From contig NC_081409.1 of NCBI RefSeq assembly GCF_030272615.1, forward strand, positions 611,937,755 to 612,001,754: a stretch of DNA of 64,000 nucleotides, written 5' to 3'. Made by a program: the position numbers and the translations under genes. Origin of the DNA: Cryptomeria japonica. Lineage: Eukaryota; Streptophyta; Pinopsida; Cupressales; Cupressaceae. The notes beneath the pieces are model-generated. The model saw nothing but the letters and a program-made list of their open reading frames with translations. It had not been told where the DNA came from and did no database searches. The number at the start of each line of letters is the position of its first letter. Position 1 is the stretch's first letter. Of this stretch, positions 12,781 through 22,825 are shown piece by piece.

Positions 12781-13877
12781 CTTTCTGATCCATTGTTTTG
12801 AGAATTATTGCTTTACCTCTTCAACCTTTTCTTTACCTTTCAAACTAGGACCTTTGTTATTTGTCAGTGATGACTTGCTTCTACAAAATTTAGCAATATG
12901 TCCAATCTTGTTACAAGCATAACAAGTCACATTGTTCTTCTAAATAGCTTTCCCATATCCTATGTCGGTTTGTGTTCTGCATTGATTAGATAAATATCCA
13001 AATCTTTCACAAACATAACATCTTACATTCATTCTGCAATTTTATGAGTTATGACCAATTTTGTTGCATTTAGAACATTGACCGGTGGGTGTATTGGTGT
13101 TCTGATAATTTCTAGATCTACATTGATTTTCTCTATGATCATACTTGTTACAGTTAAAGCATTTGCCATTAAATTTATAAGAATTACGTTGTCTTACCGG
13201 TTTGCTATGATCAGGTTTGTTTGCAGTACCAGTGCTTTCACCAACTTCAAAGCCAAGGCCATTTGTATCACCATTAGGTTTCTGATTCTTCAGCATGTCA
13301 CCAAGTTCTTCTGAGCTTTTCTTGAATTTCTCTTTGTGTTGATTTGCAGCAGCCAGTTCTCTTTCCAAGATTCTTTTCTGTCTCATGAGTTCATTTATGT
13401 CATTTTGTGTACACATTAGATCTGTCTTCAACATATCATTTTCATGACTAAGTCTTGTGTTTTCATTTGCAACATCATTCGGTCTCCTAGTCAAGTCTTC
13501 TTCATTTTTATTTCTATCTTCAATTTCTTTGCAAAATCTCATAGTCATATCCTGCATCTCATTCTTTGTTGCACTACTTTCTTGTCTTAGCTTGTTTACT
13601 AGATCATTAAGAGTTTCCTTTTCATCATTCTCATTCTGCATCTTTTCACAGAGTTCTCTTCTCTTGTTTCTTGCAATAGTAAGATTTATTGAAGTGCTTG
13701 AATAATATCTTGAGCAACCTTTAGATCATCTTCAAGTTTGATATTCTTTACTTTTTCTACATCATAGTCTATAAGAGTTGTTTCCAATTGTTTCCTTAAA
13801 CTTTCCATCTCTATCGCTGTCAAGATATTCCTCAAGTTGTTAGGCTTTGAAAATAGAGGACCAGGCTCTGATACCAA
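12781..13877 (-). pseudogene. N1 gag C-terminal fragment with four CCHC zinc knuckles
   Basis: The reading starts beside the primer binding site with a Lys/Glu-rich coiled coil (13877-13686 and 13641-13300), without the N-terminal capsid domain usual in plant gag proteins. It then shows four C-x2-C-x4-H-x4-C units: CFNCNKYDHRENQC, CSKCNKIGH (with a stop inside the unit), CYVCERFGYLSNQC (His replaced by Tyr) and CYACNKIGHIAKFC. Zinc knuckles bind template RNA during packaging. The spacing and lysine-rich context look like Ty1/copia gag, which is the basis for suggesting a copia-like partner. A stop or frameshift lies around 13680 and further stops lie between 13041 and 12890. Confidence 0.75.
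13861..13876 (-). promoter_or_regulatory. N1 primer binding site
   Basis: The minus strand reads TGGTATCAGAGCCTGG, complementary to the 3' end of initiator methionine tRNA, two bases inside the 5' LTR. This fixes the element's orientation. Confidence 0.9.
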
Positions 13878-13878
13878 T

Positions 13879-14669
13879 TGTTAGGATTCCCAAAGATACT
13901 GAGAGGGGGGGGTGAATCAGTATCTAATTGGTATATAAATTTACTTGACTTAAAACATGAAAAGCATATCAAACTTGTGTACCAGTAAACTTGAAATAAT
14001 GTCGTAGACAAGAATAATAACAATAACATGAGAAGAACACCATAACACAATATTTTAACAAGGAAACCTGGTGTGGGAAAAACCTTGGTGGGATTTGTGA
14101 CCTACAATATTCACTTACTGGCCAATAAGGGAATATTACTCTTACATTAGGGGCCTGCACATGCAGGAAGGCGAAGTGCCTAGAGCTCATTACTCAAATA
14201 AAAAAAGAAGTCACACTGACTTACAAAATTGGATTATACTAATCCAATCTCTTATACCGCTTCAAATTAGCATATGTTATACCAAATTCAGTACCAGTTT
14301 CTGCTCTGCTACAACATAAACCCTTAACCAATATTACACATATTAGGTCTGCTTATTTTGCATCCTATTTCACGCACTTCCTATTAAAAAATGATCTCAT
14401 ACATATATGAGTCATATTACAACTCACCATGTCGGTTTACAATGATTTTACAATTAATTAAAAAATGCATTTTAAACAAAATTGAAGTCGGCCAAGGTGT
14501 CGGTATCCTTCCTTTCACTGTCGGTGTTCTATATGTCGGTGTAGAGTTAGTCTGTTAGTACCAGTGCCGATATCTTTGTCTTGTTGGTGTCATATGATTG
14601 CAAGGTTGCCATCAATGAAAAAACCTTCAATCACCTAAAATTTCTCATTGGACTGTGCATTTGCCAACA
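13879..14669 (-). repeat. N1 5' LTR
   Basis: 791 bp, starting TGTTAGGATTCC and ending TTTGCCAACA on the plus strand. It pairs with 8004-8794 and is followed by the target duplication. Confidence 0.9.
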
Positions 14670-14674
14670 CCTTC
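14670..14674. repeat. Target-site duplication of N1, right copy
   Basis: CCTTC, matching 7999-8003. Confidence 0.85.
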
Positions 14675-15520
14675 TTGGGTGCTAGGATGGTGGGTACTGC
14701 ACATGGGCTTAAACTCTTCCTCACCAAATCCTTATCTAGCAATTCTTGCACTTGCCTAGCAATTTATTCATTTTGGGAAGGTGTCATCTTTTAGGTAGCC
14801 TTGTTGGGAAGTGTGGCACCTGGAATGAGGTCTATATGATGAATGATATCTCTGATTGGAGGTAGATTATTAGGCATTTCATCAACTACTATACCCTTGT
14901 ATCTCTCCAACAATTGCAACACATCTTTAAGAGTGTCTTTCCCCTTATTTATCACCAAATCTGATTCATCTTTGGCTTCAAAATCAAGGCAAACCCTTGT
15001 CCACCCTCTTCCTTCAAGGTTGTCAAAAACTCCTTCTCACCTACCACCATGACACTAGATCCATCTTGCCTATCTCCACTCTCATCTAGTAAAGGGTTCA
15101 AAGTGAAAGACTCACCATTTTTGGTTATGGTGTAAGTATTTTTCTGCCCATCATGTTGAGCATTAAGATCATACTACCAATGGATGCCCTAGAAGCAAAT
15201 GGCAAGCATCCATGGGAATCACATCACATAGGACTCTATCCCTATACCCCCCAATCTGAAACTCTACCCAAGATTTTTTATTTACAAGAACTTATTGTCC
15301 TTCACTCAACCAAGACACCTTGTAAGGGATAAGATGAGGAATTTTCTTTAGTCCTAATTTCTCAACCATTTCTACTAACACCAAATTATCTGTGGATCCT
15401 AAATCAACTATGATTCTACATACCTTTCTTCCACAAGAAGTCCTAAAAAGTGACTTCCTCTATGGTGGCTCCTTGGTACTTGGAACCTTTAAAAGTGTTC
15501 TCCTCATCATTAGGCTCTCC
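14675..15520 (-). pseudogene. Element A protease and N-terminal RT
   Basis: Reading leftwards on the minus strand, the protease motif lies near 15400 (IVDLGSTDNLVL: the usual Asp-Ser/Thr-Gly triad with the middle residue changed to Leu). A typical post-protease segment follows (LCDVIPMDACHLLLG). The RT N-terminus begins near 14970 and includes the 'Q-E-L-L' helix and the 'Leu-Ala-Pro-Lys-Lys' segment just before the N1 breakpoint. Stops are frequent. The RT resumes at 7998 on the other side of N1. Confidence 0.75.
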
Positions 15521-16499
15521 CCATATTCTAGATCTATGGGTTTGGGTGGTGCATTGACACTTTGGCTATCTTCCTCTTGCACTAGTTGATTCCTCCTATC
15601 ACCTCCATGAGAACTAGAGGCTTTCTTTTCAGGAAATTTGAAGGCTGGATGTCCCACTTGGTTATAGTTGTAGCATCTACTAGTAAAGGTAGTTTACCCT
15701 CTTCCTGAACCACCATTCCTTCCTCTTCCATAGGGCCTTCTCCCTCTAAAACTTCCTCTACCACTAGAGTCTCCATTTTGTTCATTTGGATTTGATTTGC
15801 CTTGCTATCTTTGGGACTGATTTCTACCCCCAAAGTTTTCTCTTCCTCTAAAACTCCTACCTCTTCCTCTACCTTGCTGGTTACTCTTCCTCTTCAACTT
15901 TTCTTCTGCCCTCAAAGCCACTTGAAACACCCATCCACGGTCTTAGGAACAAGGAGGATGATATCATCTTGGATATTAAATCTCAGGCCATTCAGATATC
16001 TAGCCACCTTTTCTCTTTCATTCTCCACATGTCCTGATATCATATTGAGTTTATGAAACTCCTCAGTGTAGGTAGCCACATCCATATCTTTATGTTTCAA
16101 GTTTTTCATCCTCCTAAACACTTGAACCTCATAATCAGTAGGTAGGAATTGTCCCTTTAGTTTTTTCACCATCCTATCCCATGAATTGATCATGGACTTG
16201 TTTTGTTTCACCCTTTCTCCTTGGGTGTAGTTCCACCATGTCAAGGTATAACCCTTCAACTTGGTCTTGGCAAATCTTACCTTCTTATCTTCAGGCACCT
16301 CCTTCTACTCAAAATAGTTGTTCAAGGAATCAATCCACTCTATCAACTCCTCAACATCTATTTTGCCTCCATACATTGGAAGCTCCATCTTCGCATCTGT
16401 AGCATCCCCTTTAACTGACTTCAAGGCATTGATGAACCTTCTTTCTTCGGGAGGGGTCTCAAATTCACCTTCTCCTCCTTCTTCCTCTTCGGGGTCACT
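15521..16499 (-). pseudogene. Element A gag (main part)
   Basis: This is the Ty3/gypsy gag capsid domain. 16298-15912 contains the retrotransposon gag signature (LKGYTLTWWNYTQG, then WDRMVKKLKGQFLPTDYEVQ and TYTEEFHKLNM). The C-terminal zinc knuckle near 15660 is decayed: two of its cysteines read as Tyr and Phe (CYNYNQVGHPAFKF). A Gly/Glu/Arg-rich linker lies at 15833-15700. The N-terminal end is cut by solo LTR N2 at its TCACT duplication; the missing start of gag lies at 21245-21130. Confidence 0.85.
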
Positions 16500-17441
16500 T
16501 GTCATGCCCAAACTTTTGAGCAAAAACACAACAACAATTTTTATTTTTTTAATAACCTAAATTACTTGTGATCTACACTCAAATAAAAGTGATATCTTAA
16601 TAAGCTTCACAAAATGATATCTCAGGTGTCATTATGAATGGGTCTTTAAAGTGAGCGATAAATTATTTAAATTTAACTAAGAGATTTAGGTCTTATCTCA
16701 AACTCCTAAGCAATTTAATAATCAAATTAGATTTTAATTTACGTAACAATTACAATAATTACCATTATCTAAACTAAATAAATTAATCTTATAAAGTCAA
16801 CGCAACCTTTAAAATTAATTAATTCGCCCAATTAAAACCTCCAATTTTAATTATATTAAGAGTTAATATTAATCCCCTATAATATTTAAATAACCCCAAA
16901 ATTCATTAAATTAACATTCATACAAATTTATTGTATAATTTAATTAGGCAAATAATTGTAAAGTCTCCAACATCATCAAAATAACATTAATAAGTGGACT
17001 AGAGAAAAACATCTCCCATGAATGATAACTAAAACCCCCTTAAGAATAACATTATATTGAAATCATCCTCTTATAAAATAATTTACCCTATTAATAATAA
17101 AATAACTCTCCATGAGCTATTATAAAATTATCTCATTAACTATGGGGAATCTCCCCCCAAAATCTTATTTGAAAACAACCCCTCTAATATTATTCTTTTA
17201 AAAATAACATGTGGGTGAACCCTTTTTAGGGTTACCCCTTTTTATTTTAACATAACTATCTATATTGTTTATTTAACACATCTAACATTCTCTTTCTTTT
17301 ATTTTGTCTTCTTTTACTAACCCTAACCCGAAATTGGATTAGGGTTATCTTTTTTTTGTTGCAGGTCGAATAGGGGAGGGAGACAGTGGATCATGGTGGT
17401 CGTGAGTAGAGCGAGGTCGTGAGGGGAGAGTCGAACTCTTC

Positions 17442-17610
17442 CCACTATGGATACCACAGTGGCAGCCGAGCCGCTCACTGTGGTTACCCACAGTAGCGAC
17501 TGAGCCGCTCCCTATGGATACCCATAGTGGTGGTCGTGTCGCTTGTTGTGGTTACCCATAGTGGCAGACAAGCTCCTCATTGTGGATACCCATAGTGGCG
17601 GCTGAGCCTA
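17442..17610. repeat. Five-unit palindromic tandem array in N2
   Basis: Five diverged units of about 34 bp start at 17442, 17476, 17510, 17545 and 17579. Each centres on an inverted repeat such as CCATAGTGG facing CCACTATGG around GATACC, followed by a 'gccgagccgct'-like spacer. The array is much more G+C-rich than the surrounding LTR, and transcripts could form a row of short hairpins. Confidence 0.8.
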
Positions 17611-17760
17611 TACTACGAGGATTCCCTCTTGGCGGTGGGGGGTGGGGTGGAGCTCTCAGCTCCCCCATCCTGTCGTTAAGATTTAATCCTCTTTTTTTTG
17701 TTTTTATTTAAATTTGTTATTAAAAATAGGTTATAAGGTGAGCCATATTACAATGCATTG

Positions 17761-17780
17761 TATATATATATATATATATA
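17761..17780. repeat. TA microsatellite
   Basis: Pure TA dinucleotides, with neighbouring shorter TA tracts at about 17866-17882. Confidence 0.95.
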
Positions 17781-17994
17781 TTTCTATGCAATGTGAAATA
17801 TCTCAATTTCCAAAAAAATAAAATAAAAAAATAACATAGAAGAAGAAAAAAAAAAGATTATTTGGATATATATATATATATATGCAAATATATTTATATA
17901 TCTGTATATATTTACACATAGATGAATTTCAGTGTCTTTAAACACAATAATTCTCATTTATTTTGACAACAACATTTATTTTATTGAGTTTATA

Positions 17995-17995
<1 letters not shown>

Positions 17996-18036
<41 letters not shown>
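17996..18036. repeat. TA microsatellite
   Basis: The longest TA run in the window (about 20 dinucleotides), inside solo LTR N2. Confidence 0.95.
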
Positions 18037-18038
<2 letters not shown>

Positions 18039-20552
18039 AACAAATATCTTTCTATATGCACTATAATGATTAATGGAATGAAGTTGTTTTCTGTCAAATC
18101 TATGTTCTGATTTTACATTCAGATTTAGTTAACCCAGGTTGTTATAATGGGGGTTTTCAAATAAACACATAGATATAGGAGTGTATATATATGTTTATAT
18201 AAAAAAATTTCATTAAAAAACACTATAGTGAATAACTATTTCTTCTAAAATTATTTCTTTTTATTTCCAGAATAGTTTTCTAACAACATTGTTTTTCTTT
18301 TCTTCAAAACTAGCCAGCAATACAAATTTATGCAAATAAATGAGGAAACACAAAATTAAAATATGAAATTTAATTTCCTATAACTATATTTTGATTTTGC
18401 ATTTCCCTACTACCAATAGATTATTACTAGCATATAAAGTTCAAGGAATGATTTAAATAGAAATGAGATGCAAGCATATCTATTTAAATCTGTATGTTAA
18501 ATTCAAAACTTAAATAGTTTTAGACAACAAATGGAAAATAGAAGATAAATCTGTAGTAAATGAAAGGTATAGCTTCTCATTTATTTCCTTTACTAGACAT
18601 TACAATTGAGATAAAATACTACAACATAAATTTGTTTTCGTAAACTATTGAATGAGCAAATGACATACAATACATTTCTTTCTTTCTATTTCCATTTTAC
18701 AACAACAATTTAGTAACACTACAAACATTCAAGTCTCTTTTTTTTTTTTTACAATGAAAGCAAGAATAATAGCCTTTTTACATTTTCCTTTCTTTTCAAA
18801 ATTCCTCAAGGTACACATAAGATGCACAAACAACAATACACATGTAGAACACATTTCTTCAAGTCTACCATAAGGATAACATACTTTCTTTCTTTTCCCA
18901 CTTCTACAAGAAGCTTGAAAATAAAGCTTGGAATATGACCATGGAGGCTCACCTCCCATCCAAGGCCTACGAGAGGCCACCCCCGAGCTTGGGAGAACTA
19001 GATACCAAATAGGTTACGCACACATTCATTTTCCAGATTTCAAGGGGAAGAATTCAACACAAAATTCCCAGCCCAAGCTTAACACATAGTCATCAAAGTG
19101 ACATTTTACCTTTGGGGTGAAGGTGGACCAAATATCAAGGGGAGATCTGGCATAGCAATGAGCTAAAAAATTCTTTCATAACATTATCCAACAAATTTCA
19201 TCATCAACAACAATTTTCTTTATCTCTTTTTTTTCTTCTCTCTCACTTGGTCTTTCATGACCCAACATAGAACCCTTATGACCCCCAAGGCAACATGCCA
19301 AATCCTTACAAAATAATAAATTACATCAAGGACCCCAGATCCTTGTTTTCTCTCTCTTCCCGGAAGAGAGACTCTACACCCTATGACTGTCATACTCCCT
19401 TCACCCCAAGACTATTCTGCCCTCCCAAGGGTGAGTTTAGTCTTGACTTCCATAAACAAAAAATCGAATGAAAGGTATTAAAAAATAAACACCAAATCAA
19501 CTTGATTCATAATAACATAAAAAATCTAAGACATACTTAAACACATATATTTACATTCATATTTTCACATAAAATACAAGATTATGCAACCTAATCCTAT
19601 GGGTGACAAAGCACCAACCTCAACTGCTGCAATGGATTATGTTTTGATGAGGAGATTCCAATCCCAATCTAGCCCAAAATGCAACCAGTAAAAAGTCTCC
19701 TTAGCTAAAATTTTCTTCTCATAATGCAAAATCCTTCAACATTTCTTGGTCTCCAAAATTGGAGAGTGGGTGATGAAAAACTAAGTTTCAACTTCTTCAC
19801 CTAAGTAGACTCTCCTCACTTCTCCCAACTTCCTTGGAAAGGATGTGAGATCTCATAGGTTGGTCTTCCCAACCTTCTTACAAGGTTCCTAAAAGTGGAA
19901 ATTGAAAAAAGTAAGAGAAAGTGGGGAAGAGAAACTATCACTCAAATGGAAGGTTGTCTAACCAAGGAGCAATCCTCAAAAGTTGAATTTTCGTCCATCT
20001 TGGTAAACCCACTTTTGAGGTGACTTGACAGTCACATGGCTAAAATTGACCTTTACCCATAGGTATATCATATGGGCCTTCAAAAATGCCCTAAACCTAA
20101 CCTTAGGAGTTAGTTTGACCCTCCAAAAACCCACCTAAAGTTTGTCTACGGGTCAAACTTGAGTTGACCAAACTAAAGTCTCTCTAACCAATACTCTTTT
20201 GGGACCACAACAAGATATTTGAATAATGCTTTGGTTACACAAATTCCCTCCAAATGACGTGTCATTGCCAACTCACATCACAACACAAGTGTCAAGTGAC
20301 ACCATAAAATACACATCACTATAATACACTTAGCATGTCCTTTTTTTGAATTAACATAATTAACAATTACAAATTGAACACACATTTACAAATATAAACA
20401 CATCACATATGAGGTGTTTTCTCTCCAAATAGACAACCCTTGGCTTTACTAACACACATAGGTTTGGCCCTAGTTCTCCCGTGTAATTCCATGGTCACAT
20501 GGGTTAATATCTTACACATCTCAATTCACACATCAGTAGGTCCAGCACAATA

Positions 20553-20568
20553 TGCATATATATACACG
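20553..20568 (-). promoter_or_regulatory. Candidate TATA box in N2 LTR
   Basis: The minus strand reads GTGTATATATATGCAT about 560 bp into the LTR. By analogy with the TATA tracts near the start of the F and N3 LTRs it may be the LTR promoter. Evidence is sequence resemblance only. Confidence 0.35.
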
Positions 20569-21129
20569 TAGGGAAATACATGTCAAACACATAGCATCAA
20601 AATATGCACTGCAAGGTAAGATGATTCCATAGCATAGTTCAAGTACTTTTCCCAAAAATTCACATGTGACCATACACTCATTGCAACACCAATGAAATCA
20701 TATAAAACTATTACCAAATAAGCATGCATCAAAATATTAGAACATTGATAAGAATAAGTACTAAAATAAAGCATAATGTGGAATACATCATATCCACTAG
20801 TTTTCATGAAGATCATGTATTAAGAGGTCTCATGACCATGATGTATCAAGGTTATATCTTGAAAGAAAAGTCCATAACAGAAATGAAAGATATCCTTATG
20901 ATGGGTTCGAGATAGGACCCCAAACCCCTAACATATATATGATACACAAGAAAATTATATCTAATTATCCCCAAGGGGTCAACATTTACTAATTTATCCA
21001 TCTAACATATTCCATCATATAGAATCAAAGCATCTTTACTTAGTGTTCCAACCATCCATTCAAACTATTAATAAGGTCAACCATGGTCAAACTAGGTTAA
21101 CCAGAGCTTGATTCAGGAGGGGTACTACA

Positions 21130-21245
21130 TCACTATCACTATCTTCACCCCTATATTTCCTTCTCTCTTTTTCCTTCAATGCTTCTAGTCATTCTCTTAG
21201 GGCCTTCAACTCCCTAGCTAGTGATGATCCAACCTTTGGAGGCAT
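21130..21245 (-). pseudogene. Element A gag N-terminus
   Basis: An ATG at 21245 opens a gag start (MPPKVGSSLARELKALRE, then one stop, then a charged stretch LEALKEKERRKYRGEDSDSD). It runs straight into the N2 boundary. The acidic reading resumes across N2 at 16499, with the target duplication as the join. The ATG lies about 65 bp inside the primer binding site, a normal gag position. Confidence 0.75.
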
Positions 21246-21310
21246 ATTGCCTACTCAAAATCACTTTCTCTTCTTCACACACTAGTGCTTTCCTTTGCCA
21301 AACCAAATGT

Positions 21311-21323
21311 GGATCTGATACCA
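21311..21323 (-). promoter_or_regulatory. Element A primer binding site
   Basis: The minus strand reads TGGTATCAGATCC, the initiator tRNA-Met type, three bases inside the 5' LTR. Confidence 0.8.
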
Positions 21324-21326
21324 CTT

Positions 21327-22825
21327 TGATGCAGAGGGTCTAAGAGGTCTCACAAAAATTAGGGATTAAATTCTAAACCCCACCACCATTTGATCATTGA
21401 ATGCACAACCAAGACTATAGCCTAGACAACACTTCACATAGGCCTAATAAGACATCATAACAAAGGGCACAAGAAGGACTTGTGGAAGGAGTTAAAACAT
21501 TTTCTCTAACCTATTTGGACTCTAAAACATCAATCTTAACCTTGGAATCAAGTCCTTCTAATCTATCCAACACCAAATGCACCCTATGGGCCTAGGCTCT
21601 AGTAGCCTTGTCCTAAGACAAATTTATTCATATATTTTGATTTACTAACACATGGGATAAAATGAAAAAAATCAAGATACCCTTTTGGAATTTGTTCAAC
21701 ATATGTGAAAACCAAGGTGGGGTACTTTGGACCAAGGTGCTCAAAATTGGACTGATACAACTTTACAAAATCCTAATTAGGCCTCCAACAACACTACAAA
21801 CACCTCTTAGACTCTCTAAAGCCCTATAAAACCAACTTGGAAAGAAAATGAATTTAAAAAATGAAATGATTACATAGGTTTTAAGATCTCCTTGGCTGTT
21901 TGGGTACCCAAACCAACAACAAACCACTCAACCTTGTCAAACCAACCTAATACATGGAGATATTAGGCCTTCAATTGCTCAAAACCCCACTTAAAATCCT
22001 CTACAAAAATGGTTCAACACCCACTTGGAGAATCCAAATTACTATCATTCCACCAATTATTGAGTCAATTTGTTAGTGGAATGAGTAGATATGCATAATT
22101 CTTGATAAAACCCTCCAAATTAATGGTTTTGGACCAGTCTGGACAAATTAGCTTGTAGAATGTACAAAACCAAATGAAATAACTCCAAACTAGTACCAAA
22201 TGAAAGGTAACTCAAATACCTTTATAAAACTTCTATCCTTGAGTTCTAATTCATTCAAAATTGAGAGTTATAATATAAAGTGCAGCGTTTTTAAAAAAAT
22301 TGCAGAGAAAAAGTTCATGAAATTGCCTTCAAACTTGGAATTCTCCGTACAATGGCATTAACCAACCCCTTCAAAACAACTGAGGGGTCTATAAATAATC
22401 TAAAATCAACAGCTATAACCACCATTTGATTGGTTATCCTTACAACCACCTTTTTGAATGTTAAGTGTCTTGACAATGTTTAAAAGTTGTCAAGCAACTT
22501 TTACAAACTTGCACAATTTGTATTTTTTCACACCAATGACCCCTAAAACTTCATAGACATCTCAAATAGGACATATAAACACCAAATACATCAGAGATAC
22601 CTCCATACCACATTTTTTGAGGCATTGACCTAGTTTGACCAAGATGTCCCTATTTGAGTACATTCAACAAATTAGCACCAAGGCCTTACAAAATGAGACA
22701 AAAGGACTCCAAAAGTTTGAAAATGGTCCTTGAGACCTTATTACATAAAAAATGAACAGAAAAACATGAAACCAATAACAAACATCTTGAAAAGGTCCCA
22801 TGGACCCAACTATGCCCCTACACCA
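21327..22825 (-). repeat. Element A 5' LTR
   Basis: The boundary at 21327 (plus strand TGATGCAG) is set by the PBS. The other boundary, near 22825, is set by the end of similarity with 5361. About 1.5 kb long. Only 21723-22825 has a partner in the truncated left LTR. It interrupts the third ORF of LINE 1. Confidence 0.75.

Larger units (their letters stand above)
8004..14669 (-). mobile_element. N1: complete non-autonomous LTR retrotransposon with no pol
   Basis: Two 791-bp LTRs (8004-8794 and 13879-14669) are flanked by the identical 5-bp duplication CCTTC. On the minus strand a primer binding site matching initiator tRNA-Met follows the 5' LTR and a purine tract precedes the 3' LTR, so the element is structurally complete. 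The interior codes for a zinc-knuckle gag fragment and then one long ORF of unknown function. No protease, RT, RNase H or integrase is visible, so it must have been mobilised in trans. It sits in the RT of element A. I infer a relation to gag-only elements (TR-GAG type), probably parasitic on a Ty1/copia-like partner. Confidence 0.9.
16500..21129 (-). mobile_element. N2: 4.6-kb solo LTR of a giant-LTR family
   Basis: On the minus strand it starts TGTAGTACCCCTCC at 21129 and ends GGGCATGACA at 16500, flanked by the perfect 5-bp duplication TCACT (16495-16499 and 21130-21134). No PBS, gag or pol is present inside, so it is a solo LTR left by LTR-LTR recombination. It splits the gag of element A. 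The same start motif and a similar end (GGGCATTACA) are found on the 4.1-kb LTRs of element F, so it is probably a related gypsy family. The interior is AT-rich, with a palindromic tandem array and TA microsatellites. Confidence 0.85.
4254..22825 (-). mobile_element. Element A: Ty3/gypsy chromovirus, minus strand, interrupted by N1 and N2
   Basis: Reading on the minus strand the order is LTR (22825-21327), primer binding site, gag, protease, reverse transcriptase, RNase H, integrase with chromodomain, LTR (5361-4254). That is the normal gypsy order. Two later insertions split it: solo LTR N2 in the gag N-terminus and the LTR element N1 in the RT. Removing both, each with its 5-bp target duplication, rejoins gag and pol. 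The 3' LTR is shorter than the 5' LTR by about 390 bp, so the left end was lost in a deletion. All ORFs carry stops and the element is dead. Its 5' LTR sits in the third ORF of LINE 1. Confidence 0.85.

Noticed and set aside
18729-18980. 83-codon minus-strand ORF inside solo LTR N2
   Set aside because: Isolated, no recognisable motif, and inside a region bounded as an LTR.
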